Positions 1-8,602 of a stretch of DNA of 64,000 nt are shown piece by piece. Location of the stretch: NCBI GenBank assembly GCA_023151275.1, contig JAKLJI010000012.1:18254-82253 (forward strand). Reading direction: 5' to 3'. Source of the DNA: Bacteroidia bacterium (lineage in GTDB: Bacteria > Bacteroidota > Bacteroidia > UKL13-3). The position numbers and the translations under genes were made by a program. The notes under the pieces are model-generated. The model saw nothing but the letters and a program-made list of their open reading frames with translations, ran no database searches and was not told the DNA's origin. How positions within the stretch are numbered: position 1 is the first letter of the stretch; every line of letters starts with the position of its first letter.

Positions 1-1334
1 ATGTAATTGGTTTTGTGCCAATCGTACATGCCCATGATATTATCGGCCATAGCATACATGGTAACAGGACCCAAGTGCATGGCAAAACCACCACCTATGG
101 TATTGTAATTACCTCTGAAATTGCTATAAGCAACGCGAAGATCTAGCACTTTCCAAATGCGCTGTGTGAAGTTTACTGAAAAGCCCGGGTAGAATTTGCC
201 CTTCCACATTTCACCATAACCTACCAATCCTAAATTACCGCTTCTATACAACTGATAATTCATTCCGAAGAACATGCGGGTATTGAAACTTGTGGTATAA
301 GAGCCGCTATCTTGAATTGGCTTGAAAAGTTCTGTTACCGAATCGGCTAGTTGCTGCAAGGTTGAATCCATTTTTTCCGGATCGAATTCATCCGGACGAT
401 CACCTTCGTAAACAAAATTTGCCTTACGCGAGTAGGTTCTGCCTTCTTTCCAATTCATTGAACCCAAATCAAGTACAGAAGCCGAAATATTCAACTTGTT
501 AGAAGCTTTGTAGTTCACACCAAGATCAAAGGAAAAGCCGGAACCTACAGGACTCGTAAGGTATCGGGTTCCAATGTTCATTTGTTCTGTAGCCTTTTGA
601 GCTCCTGTTAAGGCCTGGTTATTACTCACGGCTTGTAGTTCTTCAAACCTTGAGATTCCTGCCCCTTGCGCCTCATAATCGGTAGTTGCAGTCATACGAA
701 TAGCAGAAGCATCTCCACTATCTGTAAGCAAGGTGGTTTGGTTCCGATTGGTTTTGCCATGGTAAATGCCAATATGGTATTTTCCACGGATACCAATGGT
801 TAATTTCTCTCCAAACTGACGAGCATAGGAAGCATGAATGGCAGTTGATGCGCGAACCTCAGCCTGTAAATCGCTAATTTGAATTTCTTTCCCAAACATG
901 CGAGACCCGCTTCCATTGCCATAATAGCCCAAGGCAAGCACGTCTTTGGGCAGGCTAATGCTATGGTCTGTATTTACTTGCATGCCAATTGAAAAATAGT
1001 TCTTACGAATACGTAAGCCCATGTACAATACATCTAGGTTATTTGTAAACTGCATGTCGCGAAGATGGTATTTGGAGTTACCCAAAAATTTATCCAGGGT
1101 AGCATCAACAGTTTCGCCTTTGTTCAGCAGGTCGTTCAACTGAAAACCCGGAACATAAACATGGTTATAGGTTTCAAACAAACCCAGTGTAAACCCTTGT
1201 CTGGCAGGAAGAGCCGGATTGAGGTGATTGCTTTGGGCTACCGAATTGAAATTGTAAAAGCTAAGGGAAGTCTGAGCCTGAGTGCCATTCATCCAGGCAA
1301 CCAGAACTGTACAAAGTAGTATAATTCTTTTCAT
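1..1334 (-). CDS. DUF5723-like outer-membrane barrel protein (3' end outside window)
   Basis: The reading frame starts at the ATG complementary to 1332-1334 and stays open to the window edge, so the C-terminus is missing (about 444 codons visible). The N-terminus is a signal peptide (MKRIILLCTVLVAWMNGTQA). It is followed by a stretch around 'SVAQSNHLNPALPARQGFTL', typical of the DUF5723 family of Bacteroidota outer-membrane proteins, then alternating aromatic and glycine-rich strands as in a beta-barrel. No enzymatic motif is visible. It lies 15 nt downstream of the lipoprotein gene ending at 1350 and is almost certainly cotranscribed with it. The family's function is not established; I infer an outer-membrane location. 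It could also be described as a PorV/FadL-like barrel. Confidence 0.8.
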   Translation of the reverse strand, partial: MKRIILLCTVLVAWMNGTQAQTSLSFYNFNSVAQSNHLNPALPARQGFTLGLFETYNHVYVPGFQLNDLLNKGETVDATLDKFLGNSKYHLRDMQFTNNLDVLYMGLRIRKNYFSIGMQVNTDHSISLPKDVLALGYYGNGSGSRMFGKEIQISDLQAEVRASTAIHASYARQFGEKLTIGIRGKYHIGIYHGKTNRNQTTLLTDSGDASAIRMTATTDYEAQGAGISRFEELQAVSNNQALTGAQKATEQMNIGTRYLTSPVGSGFSFDLGVNYKASNKLNISASVLDLGSMNWKEGRTYSRKANFVYEGDRPDEFDPEKMDSTLQQLADSVTELFKPIQDSGSYTTSFNTRMFFGMNYQLYRSGNLGLVGYGEMWKGKFYPGFSVNFTQRIWKVLDLRVAYSNFRGNYNTIGGGFAMHLGPVTMYAMADNIMGMYDWHKTNY

Positions 1335-1349
1335 GACGAGGATAAATGA

Positions 1350-3470
1350 TTAGTTATTGCCCAAGGGTTTAAAATTCTTCAATTTGACTTTTGCACTTAG
1401 GCCAATTTTGGATGAATAATCCGAATATACTTTGACCGGTGTTGTACCACCATTATAGGTGTTGATACCAAATCGGAAAATCAGTTTTGAAAGATTCTGG
1501 TTCTTCATCTTATTCAGCTCTTCCTGAGTAATTTTCAGCGTTGAAACATGGACTGTTTTGGTAGTTACTTTGCCTTGGCTATCTGTAACGGCTGATTTGA
1601 TGAGCTGTGGATTTTGAACAGAGTCTTGAAGGATGGCATTTTTATCAGCGAAACCTAAATAGAGGTCCCCATCAAATGGGAAACCATTTTCCATTTTAAT
1701 TATCAGTTCAAGGAAATCAATATTCTCCAACTTGATACCTTCAATCAAAAAGTTGCCAAGCGTTCCGTCGGAATTTACTGCAAAGAATGGATTATCGGTA
1801 GTATCTGAAAGGACAAAATTCTGGGCACTAAAATCAAACGGCATTTCCATTTCGTAGCCAACGGTAAGTTTAGAACCAGCACGTATGAAATCATTTTCAC
1901 GATTAATGGTTCCAGAAACATCAGGCTGGGCGCTTCCGGTAAAGGAAACTTTTGATGGAGGCAAAGCCAGCATTTTAACGATATCCGAATTGTTTTTGGA
2001 GAAGGTAAAATCACCACTGACAGCTGGATCTGAAGCATTCTGCGGATAAGGAATAATAAATGCCGGACCGTTTAAGGGTTGGGTGGCGCCTGCTTTTGAC
2101 CTTCCTGTTACAGCGATGGCAACTTTAATTGGGATACCAATATCGCTGGTAGTAATGATTTTAATGCGAGGATCAGCCAAATTAACACCTCTTTCAAAAT
2201 CACTTAAGAAAGGAACATCTACTTCAGAGCCATTAACAGGAATTACTTTTTCTCCCAAGTAGCCGTCGATCAAATCAAATTCCAGGTTGGCAAATGCAAA
2301 GCTGGCATCTACAAAATCTGAGGAATCAAATTGTCTCATTTGGCCAGAGGAAACAATACGAGGTTCAACCTGAACTTTTACTTTGTTGTGAGGCTGCTGT
2401 GGGTCAAGTGTAAGATCGAGTTTTAAACCAGAGATATCGATGAATCCCGATTTTGTTTCGTTATTCACATCTAGGCTAATCGGAGGATATGGAGAACCAT
2501 TTTTGGTTGCACCATTTAAAGTAATTATCAAATTAAGACGCTCACGGATTGTTGATTTTAGGGTATAATTGATTTTACCCGCTTTGAACTGAACATGTTT
2601 CACACGAACAGAAGGATCGTCGGTTGCAATATTGACATTCAGGGTTTGCGGATTAATGGTTTGTGAAGGGAAAATAGCTTCACCCGAGATGGCTTTAACA
2701 TCTCTGGTAAAAGCACTTACTCTGATGGTATCATTTAAATTCACTAAAACCGGGCTCGGACTAGAAAAGGTTTTAAACTCCGGCAGGCTATAACCCAAGC
2801 TAGAACTTAAGGTTTTCCCGGCTAGGTTGATTGAATCCAACTTATTTGAGTTTGGACCAATGTTTCTAAACACGAGCTGCCCAATCAAGGTCTGAAACGG
2901 AATCATGCTATAAAGATTCATCCGGGTAACATCAATGGTTACGGGTAGCTTGTTTTGGAAACTCATAACCAAATAGCCATTTGACAAATCAACGGTATTG
3001 AAATCTGCATTGGGCAGACTAAGTGTTGTAATGGTTGAGTTGTTATCTGTGATTGCAGGAAAAATGGTAACAGTTCCATTCACCTGATTCAAGGCATTTT
3101 GTGTAGCTGGTGAAAAATTCGACTTCATATCATTCAATGTTTTGAAGTCGGAAGTGCTTGTATTGCCGATTGTAATTTCACCCAGTTTTGCACCCGAACT
3201 GATTGAGGGTAGCTCTGGAAGTTTCACAAAACTATCCACCGGAAAGGAAGTAAGATTTTCTTCGCGAATGAAGAATTTGATTAGGCCATCATTCATGTAT
3301 TGAATGTTTGAATCAGGTTTGACCAAATCATTCATTTTTAAATCAATAATGGCTAATGGAACAGCAAATTCGGAATTTAAACCAAGGTCATTGAACTTAT
3401 TTAAGTCGATATCCTTTTTACAGGAGCCAACAAGTACGACCAAAAAATAGAGGAGTATTATTTTTCTCAT
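1350..3470 (-). CDS. Large hypothetical lipoprotein
   Basis: This 706-residue protein begins with a lipoprotein signal (hydrophobic core then VGSCKK, lipidated Cys at residue 17). The rest is polar and beta-rich (many V/I/T alternations, N- and D-rich loops), without catalytic motifs I recognise. It looks like several immunoglobulin-like or barrel-associated modules. It precedes the DUF5723 gene by 15 nt, so the two probably form an operon and may act together at the outer membrane; that partnership is inferred from position only. A plausible promoter lies 46-76 nt upstream of the ATG. I cannot assign a function. Confidence 0.8.
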   Translation of the reverse strand: MRKIILLYFLVVLVGSCKKDIDLNKFNDLGLNSEFAVPLAIIDLKMNDLVKPDSNIQYMNDGLIKFFIREENLTSFPVDSFVKLPELPSISSGAKLGEITIGNTSTSDFKTLNDMKSNFSPATQNALNQVNGTVTIFPAITDNNSTITTLSLPNADFNTVDLSNGYLVMSFQNKLPVTIDVTRMNLYSMIPFQTLIGQLVFRNIGPNSNKLDSINLAGKTLSSSLGYSLPEFKTFSSPSPVLVNLNDTIRVSAFTRDVKAISGEAIFPSQTINPQTLNVNIATDDPSVRVKHVQFKAGKINYTLKSTIRERLNLIITLNGATKNGSPYPPISLDVNNETKSGFIDISGLKLDLTLDPQQPHNKVKVQVEPRIVSSGQMRQFDSSDFVDASFAFANLEFDLIDGYLGEKVIPVNGSEVDVPFLSDFERGVNLADPRIKIITTSDIGIPIKVAIAVTGRSKAGATQPLNGPAFIIPYPQNASDPAVSGDFTFSKNNSDIVKMLALPPSKVSFTGSAQPDVSGTINRENDFIRAGSKLTVGYEMEMPFDFSAQNFVLSDTTDNPFFAVNSDGTLGNFLIEGIKLENIDFLELIIKMENGFPFDGDLYLGFADKNAILQDSVQNPQLIKSAVTDSQGKVTTKTVHVSTLKITQEELNKMKNQNLSKLIFRFGINTYNGGTTPVKVYSDYSSKIGLSAKVKLKNFKPLGNN

Positions 3471-3515
3471 GCGTAAGTGATTACATAAATGGGATAAAAT
3501 TGAATTAACCGATGT

Positions 3516-3546
3516 TAAAAATACAGGAATTAATCAGGAATGCCAA
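3516..3546 (-). promoter_or_regulatory. Candidate Bacteroidota promoter for the lipoprotein/DUF5723 operon
   Basis: On the minus strand a TTG (3544-3546) is followed by 20 nt and then TATTTTTA (3516-3523). This is one mismatch from the Bacteroidota -33/-7 consensus TTG-N19..21-TAnnTTTG. The -7 element lies about 45 nt before the ATG at 3470. It is a pattern match only. Confidence 0.4.
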
Positions 3547-3566
3547 TGGATTTTTTTGCCAACGTA

Positions 3567-3914
3567 TTAAAAAAAAGACACTTTAGTTTCTGAGACAATC
3601 GTCGATTTCTCTATAATTTTCACAACAACGCAGGAAGTTGCTCTGAGGGCTTTAGGGATATTTAGGGCGAAAAAAGTATTAACTGAAGAAGCTGGAACTC
3701 TTTTTAATTCGACAACAAAATTTCCAGAATCCATGTAATAGCGTGATAATTCAATCTTAAAGCAACCACGAATAAAACCATCAATTACTTCGAGGGTATA
3801 TTCACCAGAATCTCCTAAAACCAATGAAACATACGGTTTATATGCAGAGGAACTCACTGAATTTCGTTCTGTATCTTTTGCAAAATCTTTTGCAACAAAT
3901 AACCTGTTATCCAT
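3567..3914 (-). CDS. Small hypothetical protein
   Basis: This open frame of 115 residues has balanced composition, ATG start (MDNRLFVAKD) and no signal peptide or membrane segment. It has alternating hydrophobic stretches (YVSLVLGD, GNFVVELKRV, CVVVKIIEK) compatible with a small beta-sandwich. I do not recognise the family. It sits alone between the terminator of the acyl-CoA dehydrogenase and the promoter of the lipoprotein operon. No opposing frame is more convincing, and codon use resembles the neighbours. It could be a genuine orphan gene or a chance ORF. Confidence 0.5.
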   Translation of the reverse strand: MDNRLFVAKDFAKDTERNSVSSSAYKPYVSLVLGDSGEYTLEVIDGFIRGCFKIELSRYYMDSGNFVVELKRVPASSVNTFFALNIPKALRATSCVVVKIIEKSTIVSETKVSFF

Positions 3915-4000
3915 AACTTCTGCAATTAAAACAGCAAGTTATGCCACTCGTGTAAAAAACGACAATTCTTTAGAACCCGAAACCCACCATTTAATAACTA

Positions 4001-4031
4001 AAAAAGCCCGCTGCAAAGCAGCGGGCTTTTT
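4001..4031 (-). terminator. Rho-independent terminator of the acyl-CoA dehydrogenase gene
   Basis: A perfect 14-bp stem (AAAAAGCCCGCTGC and its complement) has a 3-nt loop. Read on the minus strand it is followed by a run of six T. It lies 20 nt past the stop of the acyl-CoA dehydrogenase. The symmetric A/T tails would let it work in both directions. Confidence 0.92.
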
Positions 4032-4050
4032 CTTAACTTAGAATGACGAT

Positions 4051-5190
4051 TTATTTTAAAATCTCTCTGGAAATTACTATCCGTTGAACTTCGGATGTTC
4101 CTTCGTAAATCTGAGTAATCTTCGCATCGCGCATCAAGCGTTCAACATGATACTCTTTCACGAAACCATAACCTCCATGAATCTGAACCGCCTCTGTAGT
4201 AACCCACATTGCAGTTTCAGATGCAAATACTTTGGCCATTGAGCTAATCAAGGCATAATCCTGATGCGTATCTTTGAGGTAAGCAGCTTTCAAACAAAGT
4301 AAACGAGCAGCTTCAATTTGAGTTGCCATATCTGCAAGTTTGAATTGAATGGCTTGGTGATGCATAATTTCCTTACCAAATGCTTTTCTTTCTTTTGAAT
4401 ATTTAAGGGCTAATTCATAAGCACCGCTGGCAATACCCAAAGCTTGGGAGGCAATTCCTATACGTCCACCAGCAAGCACTTTCATGGCAAACTTAAATCC
4501 AAAGCCATCTTCACCAATTCTGTTTTCCTTTGGAACCTTTACATCCTGGAACATGATACTGTGCGTATCTGAACCTCTGATTCCCATCTTATCTTCTTTC
4601 TTTCCAACAACTACCCCCGGCCAATTTTTCTCAACGATAAATGCATTGATTCCTTTGTGTCCTTTTTCAACGTGAGTTTGAGCAATTACAAGGTAATACG
4701 TTGCAGTTGAACCATTGGTAATCCAGTTTTTGGTACCATTTAGCAAATAATGGTCGCCCATGTCAATCGCAGTAGTACGCTGTGAGGTAGCATCACTGCC
4801 AGCCTCAGGCTCAGAAAGCAGGAAAGCTCCATGTACTTTACCTGATGCCATTGGCACTAAGTACTTCTGCTTCTGTTCTTCGTTACCGTACTCTTCTAAT
4901 CCCCAACAAACCAAGGAATTGTTTACAGAAACTACCACAGAGGCTGAGGCATCCACTTTTGAAAGTTCTTCCATAGCCAATACATAGCTGATGGTATCCA
5001 TACCGCTACCGCCGTATTTAGGGTCAACCATCATTCCAAGAAAGCCAAGCTCACCCAATTTTTTTATTTGCTCATGAGGAAATTCCTGTTTATCATCACG
5101 TTCGATAACACCTGGAAGAAGTTCAGTTTGAGCAAAATCTCTAGCTGCTTGTTGTACGTTTAAGTGCTCTTCGGTTAAATCAAAATTCAT
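4051..5190 (-). CDS. Acyl-CoA dehydrogenase (short-chain type)
   Basis: This flavoenzyme should carry out the alpha,beta-dehydrogenation of acyl-CoA thioesters in fatty-acid or branched-chain amino-acid oxidation, passing electrons to an ETF. The 379 residues match the family's usual length. Visible landmarks are an N-terminal helical domain starting MNFDLTEEH, the FAD/substrate stretch LLSEPEAGSDA, NGTKNWITNG, the helix QALGIASGAYELALKYSKERKAF (in part), and the C-terminal YEGTSEVQ. The Glu in that motif (about residue 363) is the catalytic base of the butyryl-/short-chain class. Substrate length cannot be fixed from sequence. It is monocistronic, with its own terminator downstream and a candidate promoter upstream. 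Confidence 0.95.
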   Translation of the reverse strand: MNFDLTEEHLNVQQAARDFAQTELLPGVIERDDKQEFPHEQIKKLGELGFLGMMVDPKYGGSGMDTISYVLAMEELSKVDASASVVVSVNNSLVCWGLEEYGNEEQKQKYLVPMASGKVHGAFLLSEPEAGSDATSQRTTAIDMGDHYLLNGTKNWITNGSTATYYLVIAQTHVEKGHKGINAFIVEKNWPGVVVGKKEDKMGIRGSDTHSIMFQDVKVPKENRIGEDGFGFKFAMKVLAGGRIGIASQALGIASGAYELALKYSKERKAFGKEIMHHQAIQFKLADMATQIEAARLLCLKAAYLKDTHQDYALISSMAKVFASETAMWVTTEAVQIHGGYGFVKEYHVERLMRDAKITQIYEGTSEVQRIVISREILK

Positions 5191-5211
5191 ATGTACTGGT
5201 AGTTTAGATTA

Positions 5212-5240
5212 CGAATATATTTATTTTTTTATTCCATCAA
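5212..5240 (-). promoter_or_regulatory. Candidate promoter of the acyl-CoA dehydrogenase gene
   Basis: Minus-strand TTG (5238-5240), 18 nt, then TATATTCG (5212-5219), one mismatch from TAnnTTTG. It lies 21 nt before the ATG, in the 70-nt gap after rfaE2. Confidence 0.33.
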
Positions 5241-5260
5241 CCTGATTTGCATCTGCTCAA

Positions 5261-5758
5261 TCAGGAAGATTTTATCTTTTTCTCAATGGCACTTGTTGAA
5301 TATCCCGGAACAAAATCAAGCGTCATTACCTTACCTCCTCTTGCTGTAACAATATCAAAGCCAACAATGTTTTCCGGCTGATAATCACTTCCTTTAACTA
5401 AAATATCGGGTTTAACGCAAGCGATTAAATCGTAGGGAGTATCCTCGCCAAACAGGGTAACAGCATCAACAAAACCTAGGGATGCCAGAATTTGCATTCT
5501 TGAATTTTCATCCTGAATTGGGCGAGAGGGACCTTTAATTGCACTTACAGAAGCATCTGTATTCAAACCGATTACCAACCTATTGCCTAAATCTGCGGCA
5601 CGAGCCAGGTAATCAACATGCCCTTTGTGTAATAAATCAAAGCAACCATTTGTAAAAACCACTTTATCTCCTTGTTCTTGCCAGTTTTGTACCTTTTGAG
5701 CAAGGGAATTCCAATCACAAATTTTTTCTAGAACCTCCTTATGCTTTCCCATTTTCAA
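5261..5758 (-). CDS. rfaE2: D-glycero-beta-D-manno-heptose 1-phosphate adenylyltransferase
   Basis: This is the stand-alone nucleotidyltransferase corresponding to the C-terminal half of HldE. It transfers AMP from ATP to heptose 1-phosphate in ADP-heptose synthesis for lipopolysaccharide. The 165 residues contain the cytidylyltransferase-fold signature TNGCFDLLHKGHVDYL (nucleotide-binding HxGH), the substrate loop SVSAIKGPSRPIQ, and a C-terminal GYSTSAIEKKI typical of RfaE2. The start overlaps the upstream flippase-like gene by 20 nt, so translation is probably coupled. The kinase half (RfaE1) is not in the window. Confidence 0.93.
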   Translation of the reverse strand: MKMGKHKEVLEKICDWNSLAQKVQNWQEQGDKVVFTNGCFDLLHKGHVDYLARAADLGNRLVIGLNTDASVSAIKGPSRPIQDENSRMQILASLGFVDAVTLFGEDTPYDLIACVKPDILVKGSDYQPENIVGFDIVTARGGKVMTLDFVPGYSTSAIEKKIKSS

Positions 5759-6740
5759 TCTTTCCTTTCATGAAAACATAGGACGAAGCTAGTAAGCCCA
5801 ATAAGATTAAAATGAGCATTTGAGCCCCATGAACTAGGGTTGCGTAGGCAATTCCATCTTCCTTCGCAACACCAAAAAGTAACAAGGCTTGCATAACAAA
5901 AAAGTGATAGGTTCCAGCGCCGGCACCGGGAGCCGGAAGTACCACTCCTATTGTACCAATTGCGAATACCGTAAGGCATTCCATTACGCCTAAATGAGAA
6001 GTTGAATCAAGTGCAAACAGACAGAAGTACATCATCAAGATGTAGCAAATCCAAATCAAAAGCGACTCCGCGATGAATAAGCCTGGATTTTTCAATTTCC
6101 GAATACTCATCAAACCTTCCGCAAAACCGGAAAACAATCCAGCAAATCGTTGAACAAGAGGCAATTTAGCCAATTGCTTGCGAAGCAGATAGACACCCAT
6201 TAAGCCTACCAAAATAAGGATTCCAAGAATAAACTTTAGATTTGAACCTGAAGAGGCTTGATTTGGAGTTTCAGTTCCATAGCCCTCCAGAAAACGCATT
6301 AAAAAATCAAACTGAAGGATAAAAATAACGGCGAGAATAAGGAACAGGATTAGCATATCCACTACCCTTTCGGTGACCACGGAGCCAAGTGATTTTTCAA
6401 CTGGAACCTGATTAGTTTTTGATAAAGCCGCACATCTGGAAACTTCTCCGGCTCTTGGAATGAAGTAATTCATGAAGTATCCAATTAATACAGCTGCAAA
6501 AGAATTTGAGGCTGATACTTGGAATCCCATGGCATTGTACAATTGAAGGGCACGGCGTGCGCGAATCCAATGGCTGAAAATCGAAATTGCCATACCCATG
6601 CCCAACCAATACAAATTTGCTGAGGCTAAGCGGTCAAATAAATCTTTCCAATGGATATCACGAAAGACAAATACCAAGAAAAACGCCCCTATTGCGAAGA
6701 CGACCAGGTATTTAAGTGTATTCTTTACAGAAGTGCTCAA
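5739..6740 (-). CDS. Flippase-like / lysylphosphatidylglycerol synthase-type membrane protein
   Basis: The 333-residue integral membrane protein has about eight hydrophobic segments and the polar signatures of the LPG-synthase transmembrane (UPF0104/AglD-like) family: [13 protein letters not shown] early, [12 protein letters not shown] near residue 95, and a Pro/Gly-rich [13 protein letters not shown] segment near residue 270. Family members are linked to lipid or glycolipid translocation, but the substrate here is unknown. The ATG overlaps the panD stop by 4 nt and the 3' end overlaps rfaE2 by 20 nt, which makes a coupled three-gene operon. The rfaE2 neighbour hints at envelope glycolipid biogenesis (inference). 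Confidence 0.85.
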   Translation of the reverse strand: MSTSVKNTLKYLVVFAIGAFFLVFVFRDIHWKDLFDRLASANLYWLGMGMAISIFSHWIRARRALQLYNAMGFQVSASNSFAAVLIGYFMNYFIPRAGEVSRCAALSKTNQVPVEKSLGSVVTERVVDMLILFLILAVIFILQFDFLMRFLEGYGTETPNQASSGSNLKFILGILILVGLMGVYLLRKQLAKLPLVQRFAGLFSGFAEGLMSIRKLKNPGLFIAESLLIWICYILMMYFCLFALDSTSHLGVMECLTVFAIGTIGVVLPAPGAGAGTYHFFVMQALLLFGVAKEDGIAYATLVHGAQMLILILLGLLASSYVFMKGKIENGKA

Positions 6741-7087
6741 CTTGGTAACTTGTTGTTATTATCGGGATAAATGGCAATTGGCTGGTATTTCTTTGCCTCT
6801 TCAAAATCCATTAAGCAATAGGAGATAACAATAACAGGGTCGCCAACTGCCGCCTTGCGGGCAGCGGGACCATTCAGGCAAATATTACCGGATCCACGTT
6901 CACCCTTAATAACATAAGTCTCCAAACGTTCTCCATTATTGATATTAACCACCTGTACTTTTTCATACTCAATCATGTTTGCAGCATCCATCAGATCTTC
7001 ATCTATGGTGATGCTTCCTACATAATGCAGCTCAGTTTGAGTAATTCTTGCGCGGTGAATCTTGGATTTTAATAGTTGAATTTGCAT
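6737..7087 (-). CDS. panD: Aspartate 1-decarboxylase (pyruvoyl-dependent)
   Basis: PanD makes beta-alanine from L-aspartate for pantothenate and CoA. I start the gene at the ATG complementary to 7085-7087 rather than 46 codons further upstream. This start gives [17 protein letters not shown] and places the self-cleavage pair Gly24-Ser25 (YVGS) exactly where the family has it; Ser25 becomes the pyruvoyl group. The 116-residue length is standard. Other visible landmarks are [14 protein letters not shown], the [16 protein letters not shown] stretch and GDPVIVISY. It overlaps the next gene by 4 nt. panC, often a neighbour in Bacteroidota, is absent here. Confidence 0.93.
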   Translation of the reverse strand: MQIQLLKSKIHRARITQTELHYVGSITIDEDLMDAANMIEYEKVQVVNINNGERLETYVIKGERGSGNICLNGPAARKAAVGDPVIVISYCLMDFEEAKKYQPIAIYPDNNNKLPS

Positions 7088-7227
7088 AACAAGTTGAGGC
7101 CCTGAGGCCGTATTGAACTGCAAAGCTAAATCAAAAACCCAATTGGACAAATTATGAGGAAGGAAACCCACGAAATGGAGTTCTGTCAAACGTTTGTCAT
7201 AAGCCCCCTGGCTGACATAGGTCATTT

Positions 7228-7256
7228 TTGCAGGTGCTACATATCAATTTTCTTTG
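7228..7256 (+). promoter_or_regulatory. Candidate promoter of the HmuY/TonB-receptor operon
   Basis: TTG (7228-7230), 18 nt, then TTTCTTTG (7249-7256), which keeps the TTTG half of the -7 consensus but lacks TA. It lies 17 nt upstream of the first gene's ATG in the 186-nt divergent gap after panD. I see no clear Fur-like palindrome here. Confidence 0.25.
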
Positions 7257-7273
7257 CCCCACAATTTTAACAC

Positions 7274-8602
7274 ATGAAAAAGATCTCCTTTTTAATTTTT
7301 GCAATCCTTCCATTTCTTGGGTTCTCTCAGGAAATAAAGGATAGTGTTTCTATGTTACCTGGTAATGTGGTAGATGTTTATTACAATACCGTAACCGGAA
7401 CCAAAGACACTGTAAGGAATAACAATTGGCACTTGGCATTTAGCACACGCAGAGCACTTCCACCTTTTAGAACCATGCAAGCTGCAAGTGTTCGTATCAA
7501 TGAAGGTCGTGGTGTGGAACTCTTCAAATCACCCTTCACAATCGACGAATGGGCAGATTTTGACACTACAGGCTGGATGGGTTGGAACACCTTTTACAAC
7601 AGCGATAGTACCTGGGACATTGGCGCTTTTAACCAACAAAGAAATGTAAACAACCCTTTTGATTATGGATGGGGACAGTATGATATGGTAAGCAAAGATG
7701 TTAGTGGAAACAGAATTTGGTTGATTGCCATCAGCACCAATCCAAATCCAGCTGCACCTAAATCGCTTAAAAAATTACACATTCAAAAAATCGTTTATGA
7801 CACCATGTGGGTGTTCACCATCAGCAATTTAGACGGTAGCGATAGCAATCAGGTAAGCATTAAGAAAACGGATTTTAATGGCAAAATGCACGCCTATTAT
7901 AATGTTTTCACCAATCAGGTTATTGATAGAGAACCTGCCATGAATACCTGGGATTTGTTGTTCACACGCTACAAAACCTTAGTTACCATGTATGGCCAAA
8001 CCTTGATGTACCCTGTAATGGGTGTATTAAACAACCCTGAAGTTCATGCTGCTCGTATTTTTGCGCCAGGTGCAGATACCTTGAAAATTGGCGGAAAAGA
8101 TGACAGCTTGTATTTCAGCTCAAAAATCACCACCATTGGATGGGATTGGAAAGTAATTACCACAACTCCTGGTCCATGGCCTATTAAAGATTCATTGGCT
8201 TATTTTTTACATAGAAATGGTTCTAATGGCGATTATCAACGTTTGATATTCAGTTCTTATTGGGCTGATCAAACCAAACAAGATATCCATTTTGGATTAT
8301 TCTCCTATAAAGTAATTCCAAGTCAGGTGAATGAACTAAGCGGAATGCTAGCCAATCTTCAGGTTTTTCCAAATCCAGCAAAAGAGCAATTGAATGTAGT
8401 TTTGAATTTCAATCAAGAGCCTGGTAAAATCCGTGCAGAGCTTGTTGACCTTAAAGGAATTACTGTTTTCAGTGAAGAATTGGGTACAAGCGGAAAGGTT
8501 CGTGAAAAACAAATCAACCTGTCTGGAATAAACAGTGGAATGTATATTTTACGTTTGGTTTCAGCAGAAGGAAGTATTCACAGCAAAATCCTTGTGGATT
8601 AA
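7274..8602 (+). CDS. HmuY-like haem-binding-type protein with T9SS sorting domain
   Basis: The 442-residue secreted protein has a signal peptide (MKKISFLIFAILPFLGFSQ). Residues about 25-350 contain two repeats of a HmuY-type signature: NNNWHLAFSTRRA near residue 50 and NTWDLLFTRYKT near residue 225. The last 80 residues form a T9SS type A sorting domain (LQVFPNPAKEQLNVVL ... SGMYILRLVSAEG). HmuY proteins bind haem or related tetrapyrroles and deliver them to a TonB-dependent receptor. The best-known ones are lipoproteins, so T9SS export is the notable variation. The next gene is the receptor, with no intergenic base between. Haem as ligand is inferred from family and context; axial ligands cannot be fixed by eye. 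Confidence 0.75.
   Translation: MKKISFLIFAILPFLGFSQEIKDSVSMLPGNVVDVYYNTVTGTKDTVRNNNWHLAFSTRRALPPFRTMQAASVRINEGRGVELFKSPFTIDEWADFDTTGWMGWNTFYNSDSTWDIGAFNQQRNVNNPFDYGWGQYDMVSKDVSGNRIWLIAISTNPNPAAPKSLKKLHIQKIVYDTMWVFTISNLDGSDSNQVSIKKTDFNGKMHAYYNVFTNQVIDREPAMNTWDLLFTRYKTLVTMYGQTLMYPVMGVLNNPEVHAARIFAPGADTLKIGGKDDSLYFSSKITTIGWDWKVITTTPGPWPIKDSLAYFLHRNGSNGDYQRLIFSSYWADQTKQDIHFGLFSYKVIPSQVNELSGMLANLQVFPNPAKEQLNVVLNFNQEPGKIRAELVDLKGITVFSEELGTSGKVREKQINLSGINSGMYILRLVSAEGSIHSKILVD

Noticed and set aside
1065..1319. 84-codon ORF opposite the DUF5723 gene
   Set aside because: It is an antisense shadow of a long coding frame with a signal peptide.
7088..7225. Extended panD start adding 46 residues
   Set aside because: The extension moves the Gly-Ser cleavage site away from the conserved position 24-25.
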